From the NCBI RefSeq assembly GCF_032144095.1, contig NZ_JAVSNJ010000001.1, forward strand, positions 464,483 to 528,482: a stretch of 64,000 nt of DNA. Direction: 5' to 3'. This document shows positions 39,616 through 48,195 of this stretch, one piece after another (position 1 is the first letter of the stretch; each line of letters opens with the position of its first letter). The stretch is from Sphaerochaeta sp032144095 (lineage in GTDB: Bacteria > Spirochaetota > Spirochaetia > Sphaerochaetales > Sphaerochaetaceae). Made by a program: the position numbers and the translations under genes. Under the pieces are notes generated by a model that saw only the letters and a list, made by a program, of their open reading frames with translations, did not search any database and was not told where the DNA came from.

Positions 39616-40533
39616 GTGGGAATAGCTGAATTTTTCCAACATTTGATGAATGGCCTGACATTAGGGGGCATCTACGCCCTTATTGCCCTTGGGTACACTA
39701 TGGTGTATGGCATTCTCAAATTCATTAACTTCGCCCATGGTGATATTCTCATGATTGGCGCTTACATTGGACTCTTTGTATTCGATATGCTACGAGGGGA
39801 CTCCCCTCTGGGTACTTGGACGTTTATCTCATTCTTCATCGCCATGCTCGTCAGCATGGTAAGCTGTGGCTTGCTGGGGATGGGCATCGAACGCATCGCC
39901 TATAAGCCCTTGCGAAGGGCAACCCGCCTGGCTCCTCTTTTGAGCGCCATCGGAGTATCTTTCATCCTCTCCAATAGTGCTGCCTGGATGTTTGGAACCC
40001 AGTCGAGGAAGTTCAACTATCCGTTCGACAATACATCCATCAACATCGGGGGCGTGGTTATTACCCCTCACCAGATCCTCATCCTTGTGGTCTCCCTGGT
40101 CATGATGATAAGTCTGAAGATCTTTGTCGATAAGACCAGGATGGGGAAGGCCATGCGTGCCACCAGCCTGGACCAGGATACAGCCATGCTGATGGGAATC
40201 AATGTAAACAGGGTCATAAGCATGACCTTTGCCATTGGCAGTGCCCTTGCTGCAGTAGGTGGCATCCTCATCGCCCTTGATTTCAAGGTATATTCGAGCA
40301 TGGGAACCATGATAGGCCTCAAGGCCTTTGTCGCGGCGGTTGTCGGAGGTATCGGAAACATCTCTGGGGCTATGTTCGGAGGGATCCTGCTTGGCTTGCT
40401 AGAGACATTCGGGGTCGCCGTACTGGGAATCCCTACCGGGCTGAAGGACACCATTGCCTTCGGTGTCCTCATCATCATCCTGCTGGTCAAGCCTGAAGGC
40501 TTGTTTGGCAAGGTCGAAAAGGAGAAGGTGTAA
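39616..40533 (+). CDS. livH: Branched-chain amino acid ABC transporter permease (LivH)
   Basis: A 305-residue inner-membrane permease with about eight helices. LivH signatures are 'LTLGGIYALIALGYTMVYGI', 'INFAHGDILMIGAYIG' and the cytoplasmic EAA-like loop 'TRMGKAMRATSLDQDTAMLMG'. The end is 'LLVKPEGLFG'. GTG 39616 is used because AAGGAG lies nine bases upstream; the frame opens at 39571 just after the hairpin, but that extension is not conserved. livM starts one base after its stop. Confidence 0.93.
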   Translation: MGIAEFFQHLMNGLTLGGIYALIALGYTMVYGILKFINFAHGDILMIGAYIGLFVFDMLRGDSPLGTWTFISFFIAMLVSMVSCGLLGMGIERIAYKPLRRATRLAPLLSAIGVSFILSNSAAWMFGTQSRKFNYPFDNTSINIGGVVITPHQILILVVSLVMMISLKIFVDKTRMGKAMRATSLDQDTAMLMGINVNRVISMTFAIGSALAAVGGILIALDFKVYSSMGTMIGLKAFVAAVVGGIGNISGAMFGGILLGLLETFGVAVLGIPTGLKDTIAFGVLIIILLVKPEGLFGKVEKEKV

Positions 40534-40534
40534 T

Positions 40535-41449
40535 ATGATTAACTTTTTTCTTTTGATACTCATCTATTCAGGAATATATGCCCTGATGGCTATCGGGCAG
40601 AACATCATCACCGGCTACGGTGGTATGCTCTCCCTCTGTCAGGCAGGGTTCTTTGCCATAGGAAGCTACACCACGGCAATCCTGGCCACCAAGCTTGGGT
40701 GGTCCTTCTGGGCGACACTTCCAGCGGCTGCCATCCTCAGTGCCCTATTTGGCCTGCTTATCGGGCTTCCTACCCTCAGGCTCAAGGGCGACTACCTTGC
40801 GATTGCAACCCTGGGCTTCGGGGAGATCGTAAGGAACGTACTGAACAACTGGGACTCCCTGACCAATGGTCCGATGGGAATCCAGAAGATCCCGATGCCA
40901 GACCTGTTTGGCTTTGTCATCAATCCCTACCGTAAGTATGCGTTCCTGGTCATGGTTATCCTATTTGTGGTCATAGCCTATCTGCTCTTCCAGCGGCTTG
41001 CCCGCTCCCGGATGGGCAGGGCCCTTGCAGCAGTCCGTGAAGATGAGATCGCAGCCCAGTCGATGGGGATCAACATCACCAAGTACAAGGTCTATGCCTT
41101 CGTCCTTGGCGCATCCGTTGCAGGTATCGCCGGCTCCTTGCAGGCAGTATTCTCCCTCTCTGTCACCCCAGGAACCTACACCTTCATGGTGTCGGTCATG
41201 GTCCTTTGCATGGTCGTACTCGGTGGGATGGGAAACTTCAAGGCAGCAATCCTTGGAACCTTCATCATCCAGCTCATCAGCTACTTCCCGCAACTTACCG
41301 GTCTGAGCAGTGTCATCCCCCCACAGTTCAAGCAGATCCTGTTTGGACTCATCCTGGTTGTGATGATGATCTGGAGACCCCAGGGGTTGCTTGGTCGCGA
41401 AGAAAGAACCTATGGCGGGAGCACGGAACGTAAGGGAGGCAAGCGATGA
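40535..41449 (+). CDS. livM: Branched-chain amino acid ABC transporter permease (LivM)
   Basis: A 304-residue permease that pairs with LivH. Family marks are 'YALMAIGQNIITGYGGMLSL', 'CQAGFFAIGSYTTAIL', 'LRLKGDYLAIATLGFGEI' and the cytoplasmic 'SRMGRALAAVREDEIAAQSMG'. It ends with 'WRPQGLLGREERTYGG'. AAGGAGAAGG precedes the ATG at 40535; the longer frame from 40454 lies inside livH. It overlaps livG by four bases (ATGA). Confidence 0.93.
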   Translation: MINFFLLILIYSGIYALMAIGQNIITGYGGMLSLCQAGFFAIGSYTTAILATKLGWSFWATLPAAAILSALFGLLIGLPTLRLKGDYLAIATLGFGEIVRNVLNNWDSLTNGPMGIQKIPMPDLFGFVINPYRKYAFLVMVILFVVIAYLLFQRLARSRMGRALAAVREDEIAAQSMGINITKYKVYAFVLGASVAGIAGSLQAVFSLSVTPGTYTFMVSVMVLCMVVLGGMGNFKAAILGTFIIQLISYFPQLTGLSSVIPPQFKQILFGLILVVMMIWRPQGLLGREERTYGGSTERKGGKR

Positions 41450-42225
41450 TCCTTTTGGAAACCGAAGCCCTTACCAGGGCATATGGCGGCGTCGTAGCCG
41501 TCAACAAAGTGGATTTTCAGGTTGAGTCAGGACTCATCACCGGCCTCATTGGCCCTAACGGTGCAGGAAAGACAACCCTGTTCAACAACATTACAGGCCT
41601 GGACACCCCCTCCAAAGGGCGTGTCTTCTTCAATAACAAGGATATAACCGGGTTTCCAGCCCACAAGATCTGCCGCATGGGCATTGCCCGTACCTTCCAG
41701 AACATTCGCCTCTTCAAGGATTTGTCCGTGGTGGAGAACGTCATGATAGGCCGTCACTTCAAGACAGGCAGGGACGAAACGAAAGGTCGGTTCGTCAATG
41801 CGCTGAAAAGCTATGTCTATCTGAAGCGTGAGGAACAGGAGATCTACGAGAAGGCCGACAGCTGGTTGGATTTCTTTGAGATGGGCCAGTTCAAGAATGA
41901 GCTTGCAAAGAACCTTCCCTATGGGAAACAGCGGGAACTGGAGATTGCAAGGGCCCTTGCCACGGAGCCGCAACTGTTGTTCCTGGATGAACCTGCTGCC
42001 GGCATGAACCCCCAGGAGACTGAACACCTCATGGCCATCATCCGGAAGATTCGTGACCTTGGGATAACGGTTGTCCTTATCGAGCATGACATGAAGCTGG
42101 TCATGAACATCTGCGATACCATCACAGTCCTGAACTACGGACAGAAGCTGGCACAGGGAACTCCCAGGGAGATCAAGCACAATTCGAGTGTTATCGAGGC
42201 CTATCTCGGAAAGGAAGAAGAATGA
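41446..42225 (+). CDS. livG: Branched-chain amino acid ABC transporter ATP-binding protein (LivG)
   Basis: A 259-residue ABC ATPase. Walker A is 'GPNGAGKTTLFNNITG', the Q-loop is 'ARTFQNIRLF' as in all LivG proteins, the signature region reads 'NLPYGKQRELEIARALA' (LSGGQ replaced by the LivG-type LPYGKQ), Walker B is 'LLFLDEPAAGMNPQE', and the H-loop is 'LIEHDMKLVM'. It overlaps both livM and livF by ATGA, so translation is coupled along the operon. Confidence 0.94.
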   Translation: MILLETEALTRAYGGVVAVNKVDFQVESGLITGLIGPNGAGKTTLFNNITGLDTPSKGRVFFNNKDITGFPAHKICRMGIARTFQNIRLFKDLSVVENVMIGRHFKTGRDETKGRFVNALKSYVYLKREEQEIYEKADSWLDFFEMGQFKNELAKNLPYGKQRELEIARALATEPQLLFLDEPAAGMNPQETEHLMAIIRKIRDLGITVVLIEHDMKLVMNICDTITVLNYGQKLAQGTPREIKHNSSVIEAYLGKEEE

Positions 42226-42977
42226 GTGAATTGCTTACCATTGACGATATCTCCGTTACCTATGGAAACATCAAGGCGCTTCGGAATGTAAGCATGCACG
42301 TGAACCAGGGCGACATTGTCTGTCTCATCGGGGCCAACGGGAGCGGGAAAAGCACCCTCCTGAAAGCCATTGTGGGGCAGGAACCTCTGGTAAATGGAAG
42401 CATCACGTTTGATGGCGAGGAGATCTGCCAAACCCGTGGCGCGAATGGGAAGGGAAAGAAACACAAGATCCTGACCACCGACATCATCGCCTCAAGGGGC
42501 ATCGCCCTGGTTCCTGAAGGCCGGAGGGTATTCTCCCAGATGACCGTTGAGGAGAACCTTGACATGGGAGCCTTCATGGTACGGGACAAGGCCCTCATCA
42601 ACGAACGCAAGGAAGCGATGTATGATTTCTTCCCCATCCTGGGTGCCCGTAGGCGTCAGAAGACCCGTTCTCTCTCCGGAGGCGAACAGCAGATGATGGC
42701 GATCGCCCGGGCCTTGATGAGCGGTCCTCGCATGATCTTGCTCGATGAGCCTGGCTTGGGCCTTGCCCCGCTGGTAATTGCCGACATCTTTGAGAAGATT
42801 GACCTCATCAACAAGCAGGACAATGTAACGGTCTTCCTCGTTGAACAGAACGCAAGGATGGCCCTCAAGGCATCAACAGAGGGGTATGTCATGGAGAACG
42901 GAAAGATTGTCCTGCATGATGCCTCTGCATCCCTTCTGGAAAATGAAAAGGTCAGGGCGGCATATCTCGGTGAATAA
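42222..42977 (+). CDS. livF: Branched-chain amino acid ABC transporter ATP-binding protein (LivF), with an inserted basic loop
   Basis: A 251-residue ABC ATPase, partner of LivG. Walker A is 'GANGSGKSTLLKAIVG', the family tag 'GIALVPEGRRVFSQMTVEENL' is present in its usual place, the signature is 'LSGGEQQMMAIARAL', and Walker B is 'MILLDEPGLGLAPL'. Compared with usual LivF there is an extra segment of roughly 15 residues, rich in Lys and Gly, around 'GANGKGKKHKILTTD', between the Walker A strand and the Q-loop. The gene ends the ABC operon; a separate promoter follows before the CBS-ACT gene. Confidence 0.93.
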   Translation: MSELLTIDDISVTYGNIKALRNVSMHVNQGDIVCLIGANGSGKSTLLKAIVGQEPLVNGSITFDGEEICQTRGANGKGKKHKILTTDIIASRGIALVPEGRRVFSQMTVEENLDMGAFMVRDKALINERKEAMYDFFPILGARRRQKTRSLSGGEQQMMAIARALMSGPRMILLDEPGLGLAPLVIADIFEKIDLINKQDNVTVFLVEQNARMALKASTEGYVMENGKIVLHDASASLLENEKVRAAYLGE

Positions 42978-42981
42978 TGAC

Positions 42982-43010
42982 TGGATATTACCTTTGTCTT
43001 GAATTATAGT
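42982..43010 (+). promoter_or_regulatory. Promoter of the CBS-ACT gene
   Basis: TATAGT at 43005-43010 has a weaker -35 box TGGATA at 42982-42987, with a 17-base spacer. It would allow expression apart from the liv operon. Confidence 0.45.
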
Positions 43011-43038
43011 AATGGTAGATGGTAGGTAGGAGAATCAT

Positions 43039-43683
43039 ATGATTATCGAACGAAGAATGACTCGCAACCCTGTTACAGCTACTCCTGACATGTCAATTGC
43101 AGAAGCCTCTGCTCTTATGAAGCAGGAGAAGGTCCATAGGCTTCCTGTATTGGATCGGGATAAGAAGCTTGTGGGACTCATCACTGAAAAGGATATCCTC
43201 TACGCCTCTCCCTCCCCGGCAAGCAGTCTTTCCATCCATGAGATGGCATACCTGCTCAGCAAGCTGACCGTCAAGAAACTGATGAGCAAGAATGTGGTTA
43301 CCATCACCAAGGATACCACCGTTGAGGAAGCAGCCCGCATGATGGTCGACCAGGACCTCTCCTGTCTCCCTGTGCTGGAAGGTGATAAGCTCATCGGTAT
43401 CGTCAGCAAGAGTGATATGTTCAAGATCCTGCTGGAACTGTTTGGTGCCCGTCATTTTGGCATCAGAGTCTCCTTTGTGGTGGAGGACAAGCCTGGCACC
43501 ATTGCCAAGATATCCCAAGCCCTCAGCGAACAGGGTATCGATATCATCACCTTCGGGACCTTCATGGGAACCGATCCGACAAATGCCATCTGTACCATCA
43601 AGGTACAAGGCGCCCCCATCAGTAAGGTAGTGGAGATCATTAAGCCGTTCGTCTCACAGTTGTTGGACGTTCGAGAGGTATAA
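43039..43683 (+). CDS. CBS-pair and ACT domain protein (AcuB-like)
   Basis: A 214-residue cytoplasmic sensor protein. Two CBS motifs form an adenosine-ligand module: 'MTRNPVTATPDMSIAEASAL' with 'HRLPVLDRDKKLVGLITEKD', and 'MSKNVVTITKDTTVEEAARMM' with 'CLPVLEGDKLIGIVSKSD' (each motif cited in part). The C-terminal ACT domain starts 'RVSFVVEDKPGTIAKISQAL', the usual amino-acid-binding helix turn. TAGGAGA precedes the ATG. Its place directly behind the leucine/isoleucine/valine transporter suggests that it senses those amino acids or energy charge, but its output is unknown. Confidence 0.88.
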   Translation: MIIERRMTRNPVTATPDMSIAEASALMKQEKVHRLPVLDRDKKLVGLITEKDILYASPSPASSLSIHEMAYLLSKLTVKKLMSKNVVTITKDTTVEEAARMMVDQDLSCLPVLEGDKLIGIVSKSDMFKILLELFGARHFGIRVSFVVEDKPGTIAKISQALSEQGIDIITFGTFMGTDPTNAICTIKVQGAPISKVVEIIKPFVSQLLDVREV

Positions 43684-44658
43684 ATGGCCAAGAAGAAACG
43701 TGTGGTTATACAGAAAGAGACGGCTGGTGACAGCCGTCTTCCTATTGAAGATGATTCGTATCGACCCTTTGAGGCTATCAAGAAGGTCGTTCCGAAAAAC
43801 ATAGAGAAGAAAACAAAACCCGTTGCCGTAGTTGCGACTGAGCGTAAGGAGCCCCTGATCAAAGGGTACGACCCCAATGCGAACTTTGGGGACATCCTCA
43901 GGGCATGGGAGACAACGGGGGAGATGGACGGCGTCACCGCCCGCATGAAGAGCCATAGCAAGGTGACGGTTCAGAAGTCCTTTGCTGAAATCCTTGCCCA
44001 GTGGGATGGTGAGAAGGTCAAGGAACAGACCAAGAAAGCCGAACCCATCAAGAAGAGTCAGCAGTACCTCCCTAAAAAGGATTTTGGCGCTCTGCTTGAT
44101 GAGTACGATGGAGTGACACCCAAGAAGGACCGCCGTGTGGCCTCCTCCCAGCCCGTTCCCGCCCCAAGTCAGGAGAAGATCCTCCCTCCTACCAAGGAGA
44201 TGGCACAGGCGTTGGAAGACAAGGCTGACCAGGATACCCAGACCAGAGGTGATGTCGCCTGGTCGTTTGCCGATACCTACCGCAAATGGAATGAGCTCTC
44301 CGACGAAGAGGCTGCCCTCGAGAAGGCCCTGAAGGAGAAACGGGAATCCAAGCCAGCTATCACCAGCATATCGGCCTTGCGTGCTATGGAGCCCCAGGCT
44401 ACCTTGGACCTGCATGGCATGAAGGTCCTGGAAGCGGAAGCTGCGTCTGCCTCGTTTCTCAAGGAGTGTGCGGAAAAGGGTTTGAGGAAGGTCTGCATCA
44501 TTCCTGGAAAAGGCTTGCATAATGAGAAGGGGTATTCACTCTTGAAGGAAGCTGCGCTCTCTCAGATCCGTCTTAGTGGCCTTGTAAGCGAGGCCTTTAG
44601 TCCCAAGGCTGTCCATGGTGGCAGTGGTGCTATCTGGATAATACTGAAAGAGAAATAG
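43684..44658 (+). CDS. Smr-domain protein with a long basic N-terminal region
   Basis: A 324-residue protein. The last 85 residues form an Smr domain as in MutS2, with 'ATLDLHGMKVLEAEAASASFL' (the LDLHG motif), 'KVCIIPGKGLHNEKG' in place of the usual HGKG, and 'AVHGGSGAIWI' before the end. Smr domains nick or cleave nucleic acid. The first 230 residues are Lys/Glu-rich and probably disordered, with a repeated short element 'FGDILRAWETTGEMDG', 'FAEILAQWDGEKV', 'FGALLDEYDG' and 'FADTYRKWNEL'. It starts directly after the CBS-ACT stop with GAGGT as ribosome site. A terminator follows. Confidence 0.85.
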   Translation: MAKKKRVVIQKETAGDSRLPIEDDSYRPFEAIKKVVPKNIEKKTKPVAVVATERKEPLIKGYDPNANFGDILRAWETTGEMDGVTARMKSHSKVTVQKSFAEILAQWDGEKVKEQTKKAEPIKKSQQYLPKKDFGALLDEYDGVTPKKDRRVASSQPVPAPSQEKILPPTKEMAQALEDKADQDTQTRGDVAWSFADTYRKWNELSDEEAALEKALKEKRESKPAITSISALRAMEPQATLDLHGMKVLEAEAASASFLKECAEKGLRKVCIIPGKGLHNEKGYSLLKEAALSQIRLSGLVSEAFSPKAVHGGSGAIWIILKEK

Positions 44659-44692
44659 AAGGGACTTGACGAACAGCAGGATACACAAAAAT

Positions 44693-44722
44693 GGCCGACT
44701 CTCTTGGAGAATCGGCCTTTTT
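44693..44722. terminator. Terminator between the Smr gene and infA
   Basis: GGCCGA pairs with TCGGCC, with further pairing inside (CTC/GAG), followed by five T. The left flank is A-rich, so it can also stop infA transcripts coming the other way. Confidence 0.8.
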
Positions 44723-44730
44723 GTTTGCTA

Positions 44731-44949
44731 TTACCGTTCGCGATAGATGATCCGACCCTTGGTAAGATCATATGGTGAGAGTGCTACACGCACCGTATCA
44801 CCAGGAACAATCCTGATATAGTGCTTTCGCATCTTGCCCGAAAGGTGGGCGAGGATAACATGCTGGTTCTGTAGTTCCACACGGAACATCGTATTGGGAA
44901 GTGCTTCGCGTACGACGCCTTCCACTTCAATCGCTTCTTCTTTGGCCAC
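44731..44949 (-). CDS. infA: Translation initiation factor IF-1
   Basis: The standard 72-residue OB-fold factor that binds the 30S A site during initiation. 'AKEEAIEVEGVVREALPNTM' and 'FRVELQNQHVILAHLSGKMR' are nearly the textbook IF-1 sequence, followed by 'YIRIVPGDTVRVALSPYDLTKGRI' features such as 'YDLTKGRI'. GTG 44949 is chosen: it aligns with the usual first residue and has GGAGGG five bases upstream. The open frame begins four codons earlier at a TTG that is part of that ribosome site. Confidence 0.96.
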   Translation of the reverse strand: MAKEEAIEVEGVVREALPNTMFRVELQNQHVILAHLSGKMRKHYIRIVPGDTVRVALSPYDLTKGRIIYRER

Positions 44950-45019
44950 AAAGCCCTCCAAATATCTGCTTAAAAGCTAAACAATTATAGGCGTAACAGC
45001 ATTTTCTGTCAACAGAAGC

Positions 45020-46402
45020 CTATTTAAAGAAGATATCCCAGTACCCTTTTAGGAACAAAACAAGAACAATTGCTGGGAGAATCCACTGGAAATAGAATTT
45101 GAGGGCCTTGGGAAATTTCAAACCCTTTCCCGTATCAGCCTCACCAATGAACTTGTTCCATCCCCAGCCATATCTGGAAGTACAGAAAAGGGTTATGAGC
45201 AGGGACCCGAAAGGAAGCAACGTCGAACTGACGATGAAATCCTCGAGGTCGAGAATGCCTGAACCGGGACCCATAGGCTGGATGTGCGAAAGAACGTTGA
45301 AGCCGAGCAGGCAGGGCAGGGAGAGGACGATAATGACAAGGCAGTTAATGACAGTTGCCTTTATCCTGCTGACCTGGTGCACATCTATCCAGTAGCTGAC
45401 GATGTTCTCAAACACGGCGATGAGGGTGCTCAGGGCTGCAAAGCTCATGAACAGGAAGAACAGGGTTCCCCAGATTCTTCCTCCGCCCATCTGGTTGAAG
45501 ATGTTCGGCAGCGTGATGAACAGCAGGGAGGGACCTGCATCGGGCTTGACTCCGAAGGCAAAGGCCGCTGGGAAGATGATCAGGCCGCTGGATAGGGCAA
45601 TGAAGGTGTCCAGACCGATGATCCTCACCGCTTCCCCTGTAAGGGCATGTTCCTTGCCGATGTAGGATCCGAAGATGGAGATGCTTCCGATACCCAGGCT
45701 CAGGGTAAAGAAAGCCTGACCCATGGCAGCATAGATGGCCTCGAACATGCCGATCTCCCGCATTCTTGCGAAATCAGGAAGGAGGTAGAACTTCAGCCCT
45801 TCGCTGCCACCCTTGAGGGTGAGGCTATTGGCGGCCAGGACGATGATGAGGGCAAAGAGTCCCATCATCATGAATTTGGTGATTTTCTCTACGCCGTTCT
45901 GCAAGCCTCTTCCGACAGGGATAAAGCCCAGGATTGTGGCGATTACCATCCAGATTATCATCATGAGGGGGGAGTTCAGCATGTTGCCGAAGAAACCTCC
46001 GACCCCTGCCGCATCGAGACCCGCCAGGTCGCCTTTGGCAGTATGGAAGAAATAGGCCAGCAGCCAGCCGGAGATGGTGGTGTAGAAGAACATCAGCACA
46101 TAGTTTCCCAGTATGGCAATGGGACCGAAGATGTTCCATTTTGTGCCCCTGGGTTGCAGGGTCTTGAAGGTAACGCCTATGTTCTGCTTGCTGGCCCGTC
46201 CGATGGAGAGTTCCATCACCATGACAGGAAGGCCGAGGATGACCAGGAACAGGATATAGAATAGCACAAAGGCCGCTCCACCATATCGTCCGGTTATGTA
46301 GGGAAATCGCCAGACATTTCCCAAGCCGATAGCGCACCCTGCTGAGAGGAAGATGAAGCCAAGGCGGCTTCCAAGTTTTTCTCGTGAGTTCGTCTTTTCC
46401 AT
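45020..46402 (-). CDS. Sodium-dependent transporter, NSS (neurotransmitter:sodium symporter) family
   Basis: A 460-residue twelve-helix membrane protein that brings an amino acid or similar substrate into the cell with Na+. TM1 carries the family core 'AGCAIGLGNVWRFPYITG', with unwound Gly residues for Na+ and substrate, followed by 'GGAAFVLFYILFLVILGLPV' (cited in part). 'FFTLSLGIGSISIFGSY' (TM6) and 'FLFMSFAALSTLIAVFE' (TM8) fit LeuT-like proteins. The ATG at 46402 is used; the longer frame to 46531 has no transporter features and would overlap the glyA promoter. It is divergent from glyA, so serine, glycine or alanine are plausible substrates, from context only. Confidence 0.9.
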   Translation of the reverse strand: MEKTNSREKLGSRLGFIFLSAGCAIGLGNVWRFPYITGRYGGAAFVLFYILFLVILGLPVMVMELSIGRASKQNIGVTFKTLQPRGTKWNIFGPIAILGNYVLMFFYTTISGWLLAYFFHTAKGDLAGLDAAGVGGFFGNMLNSPLMMIIWMVIATILGFIPVGRGLQNGVEKITKFMMMGLFALIIVLAANSLTLKGGSEGLKFYLLPDFARMREIGMFEAIYAAMGQAFFTLSLGIGSISIFGSYIGKEHALTGEAVRIIGLDTFIALSSGLIIFPAAFAFGVKPDAGPSLLFITLPNIFNQMGGGRIWGTLFFLFMSFAALSTLIAVFENIVSYWIDVHQVSRIKATVINCLVIIVLSLPCLLGFNVLSHIQPMGPGSGILDLEDFIVSSTLLPFGSLLITLFCTSRYGWGWNKFIGEADTGKGLKFPKALKFYFQWILPAIVLVLFLKGYWDIFFK

Positions 46403-46420
46403 TTGTTGTATCCTGTTTTT

Positions 46421-46448
46421 TTGACTACCAGGTAGCCTGTGGTATGAT
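46421..46448 (+). promoter_or_regulatory. Candidate promoter for glyA and its leader
   Basis: TTGACT and TATGAT are separated by 16 bases. Transcription would start near 46455, giving a glyA leader of about 180 bases. Confidence 0.5.
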
Positions 46449-46626
46449 ATGCCCTTTCTGCAATAAGAAGAACTTGTTGCAAGAATATGGGACAACCGAT
46501 GTAGTTTACGGTCCCCCTGCGCAAAAATCAACTGTAAAGTTGCATTTCCCCGCCGTGATTTGTTCCCGAGCGTTGACAGAGCTCAAGTTGAAAGGCAAGA
46601 TAGCAGTATTGATAACCACAGCATGA
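46444..46626 (+). CDS. Possible small CPxC protein, or translated-looking leader of glyA
   Basis: A 60-codon frame beginning 'MICPFCNKKNLL' and continuing 'QEYGTTDVVYGPPAQKSTVK' to 'HFPAVICSRALTELKLKG'. It looks like the zinc-ribbon part of YgiT-type proteins, with the first CxxC intact and the second reduced to Cys-Ser-Arg-Ala. It ends eight bases before the glyA ATG. Against it, the best promoter here has its -10 box on top of the ATG, so the start would not be transcribed, and the ribosome site is weak. It may be a decayed gene or a coincidence in a long leader. Confidence 0.35.
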   Translation: MICPFCNKKNLLQEYGTTDVVYGPPAQKSTVKLHFPAVICSRALTELKLKGKIAVLITTA

Positions 46627-46634
46627 GGTAAAAA

Positions 46635-48158
46635 ATGGCCGAAAAAAAAGCATTGGAAGCGTATTTGGCAAGGACTAGAAACATTAATACCGCCATGGTA
46701 GCGTATGTAGCGTCCTTGGAGAAAGTTGCAGATGTGGCTCCTGAGGTTGCTGGAAGAATCGTTGGGGAACTCAATGACCAGAGAACCCACCTGAAGCTGA
46801 TTGCAAGTGAGAACTTCTCCTCCTTGAACTCACAACTGGCAATGGGAAACCTCCTTACCGACAAGTATAGCGAAGGGTTCGCCTACCATCGTTTCTATGC
46901 AGGCTGCGACAATGTGGATGCGATAGAGGCCTATGCTTCCCAGAAGGCCTGTGAGCTGTTTGGCGCAGAGCATGCCTATGTACAACCCCACAGTGGTGCA
47001 GATGCAAACCTCGTTGCCTACTGGGCAATTCTTCATGCAAAACTCCAAATACCCATGCTGGAAGAGCTTGGCATCACCAACCCAAGCGACCTGAGCCGCG
47101 AGCAGTGGGATGCTGTCCGTGCAAGACTGGGCAACCAGAAGATCCTCGGCCTTGACTACTACAGTGGTGGACACCTTACCCATGGCTATCGCCAGAACGT
47201 GTCAGCCCAGATGTTCGATGCCCACAGCTACTCAGTGGACGAAAAGACAGGCTTGCTCGATTACGACAGCATTGAGAGACAGGCAAAGGAGATCAGGCCC
47301 CTGATCTTGCTTGCTGGCTATAGTGCCTATCCGAGGAAGATCAACTTCAAGCGCATGGCTGAGATTGCCCATGGTGTTGGTGCTGTCTTCATGGTAGACA
47401 TGGCACACTTTGCCGGCCTTGTCGCCGGAAAGGTCTTTACCGGGGAGTTCGATCCCGTCCCTTGGGCTGATGTGGTCACCACCACCACCCACAAGACCCT
47501 CCGTGGCCCACGCGGTGGCATGATCCTCTGCAAGAGTGAGTTTGCCGATAGCGTCGACAAAGGCTGCCCACTGGTGATAGGGGGACCTCTTCCTCACGTC
47601 ATGGCTGCCAAGGCCGTAGCCTTCAAGGAAGCTCTTGACCCATCCTTCCTCCAGTACGCACAGAAGATTGTGGAAAACTCCAAAGCCCTTGCCCAGGCAT
47701 GCATGGATGAGGGCATCACCGTTGCCACCGGTGGAAGCGACAACCACCTCATGCTCCTGGATGTCCGTGCCTTCGACCTCAATGGCCGGCAGGCGGAGAC
47801 AGCCCTTCGCGAGTGTGGCCTGACGCTCAACCGCAATGCCCTTCCCTTTGACCCCAACGGCCCTTGGTACACCAGCGGACTGAGAATTGGCACCCCTGCA
47901 GTTACAACCCTTGGCATGGGAGAGAAGGAGATGCAGGAGATAGCCTCCATCATAGCCTTGGTCCTGAAAAACACCCATCCTTCAATCATTACCAAGGGTG
48001 CCAAGACTGGTGAAGTCAGCAAGGCAAAATCTGTTACAAGCGAGGATGCTGCCAACGAGGCCAGAAAGCGGGTTGCGACCTTGCTTTCCCGATTCAAACT
48101 CTATCCAGAGCTTGACTTGGCATTTCTCCAGGAATTCTTTCCCCTCGACATTGGTTGA
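46635..48158 (+). CDS. glyA: Serine hydroxymethyltransferase, enlarged form
   Basis: The PLP enzyme that splits serine into glycine and 5,10-methylene-THF. The catalytic lysine is near residue 285 in 'TTTTHKTLRGPRGGMILC'. Other motifs are 'LIASENFSSLNSQLAMGN', 'YAGCDNVDAIE', 'YVQPHSGADANLVAY' and 'VDMAHFAGLVAGK'. At 507 residues it is about 90 longer than the usual 417: there is an N-terminal extension of about 40 residues and an insert after 'VAYWAILHAKL' of about 35 residues ('TNPSDLSREQWDAVRARLG'), before 'YYSGGHLTHGY'. Similar large forms occur in spirochaetes. GAGGT precedes the ATG. gcvH follows 37 bases later. Confidence 0.95.
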   Translation: MAEKKALEAYLARTRNINTAMVAYVASLEKVADVAPEVAGRIVGELNDQRTHLKLIASENFSSLNSQLAMGNLLTDKYSEGFAYHRFYAGCDNVDAIEAYASQKACELFGAEHAYVQPHSGADANLVAYWAILHAKLQIPMLEELGITNPSDLSREQWDAVRARLGNQKILGLDYYSGGHLTHGYRQNVSAQMFDAHSYSVDEKTGLLDYDSIERQAKEIRPLILLAGYSAYPRKINFKRMAEIAHGVGAVFMVDMAHFAGLVAGKVFTGEFDPVPWADVVTTTTHKTLRGPRGGMILCKSEFADSVDKGCPLVIGGPLPHVMAAKAVAFKEALDPSFLQYAQKIVENSKALAQACMDEGITVATGGSDNHLMLLDVRAFDLNGRQAETALRECGLTLNRNALPFDPNGPWYTSGLRIGTPAVTTLGMGEKEMQEIASIIALVLKNTHPSIITKGAKTGEVSKAKSVTSEDAANEARKRVATLLSRFKLYPELDLAFLQEFFPLDIG

Positions 48159-48195
48159 GAGTGGTGGTAGCATTACTGATGTTTGGAGGTAAGGA

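Noticed and set aside
46403..46634. Glycine or tetrahydrofolate riboswitch before glyA
   Set aside because: The conserved core sequences and paired elements of either class could not be found in the leader.
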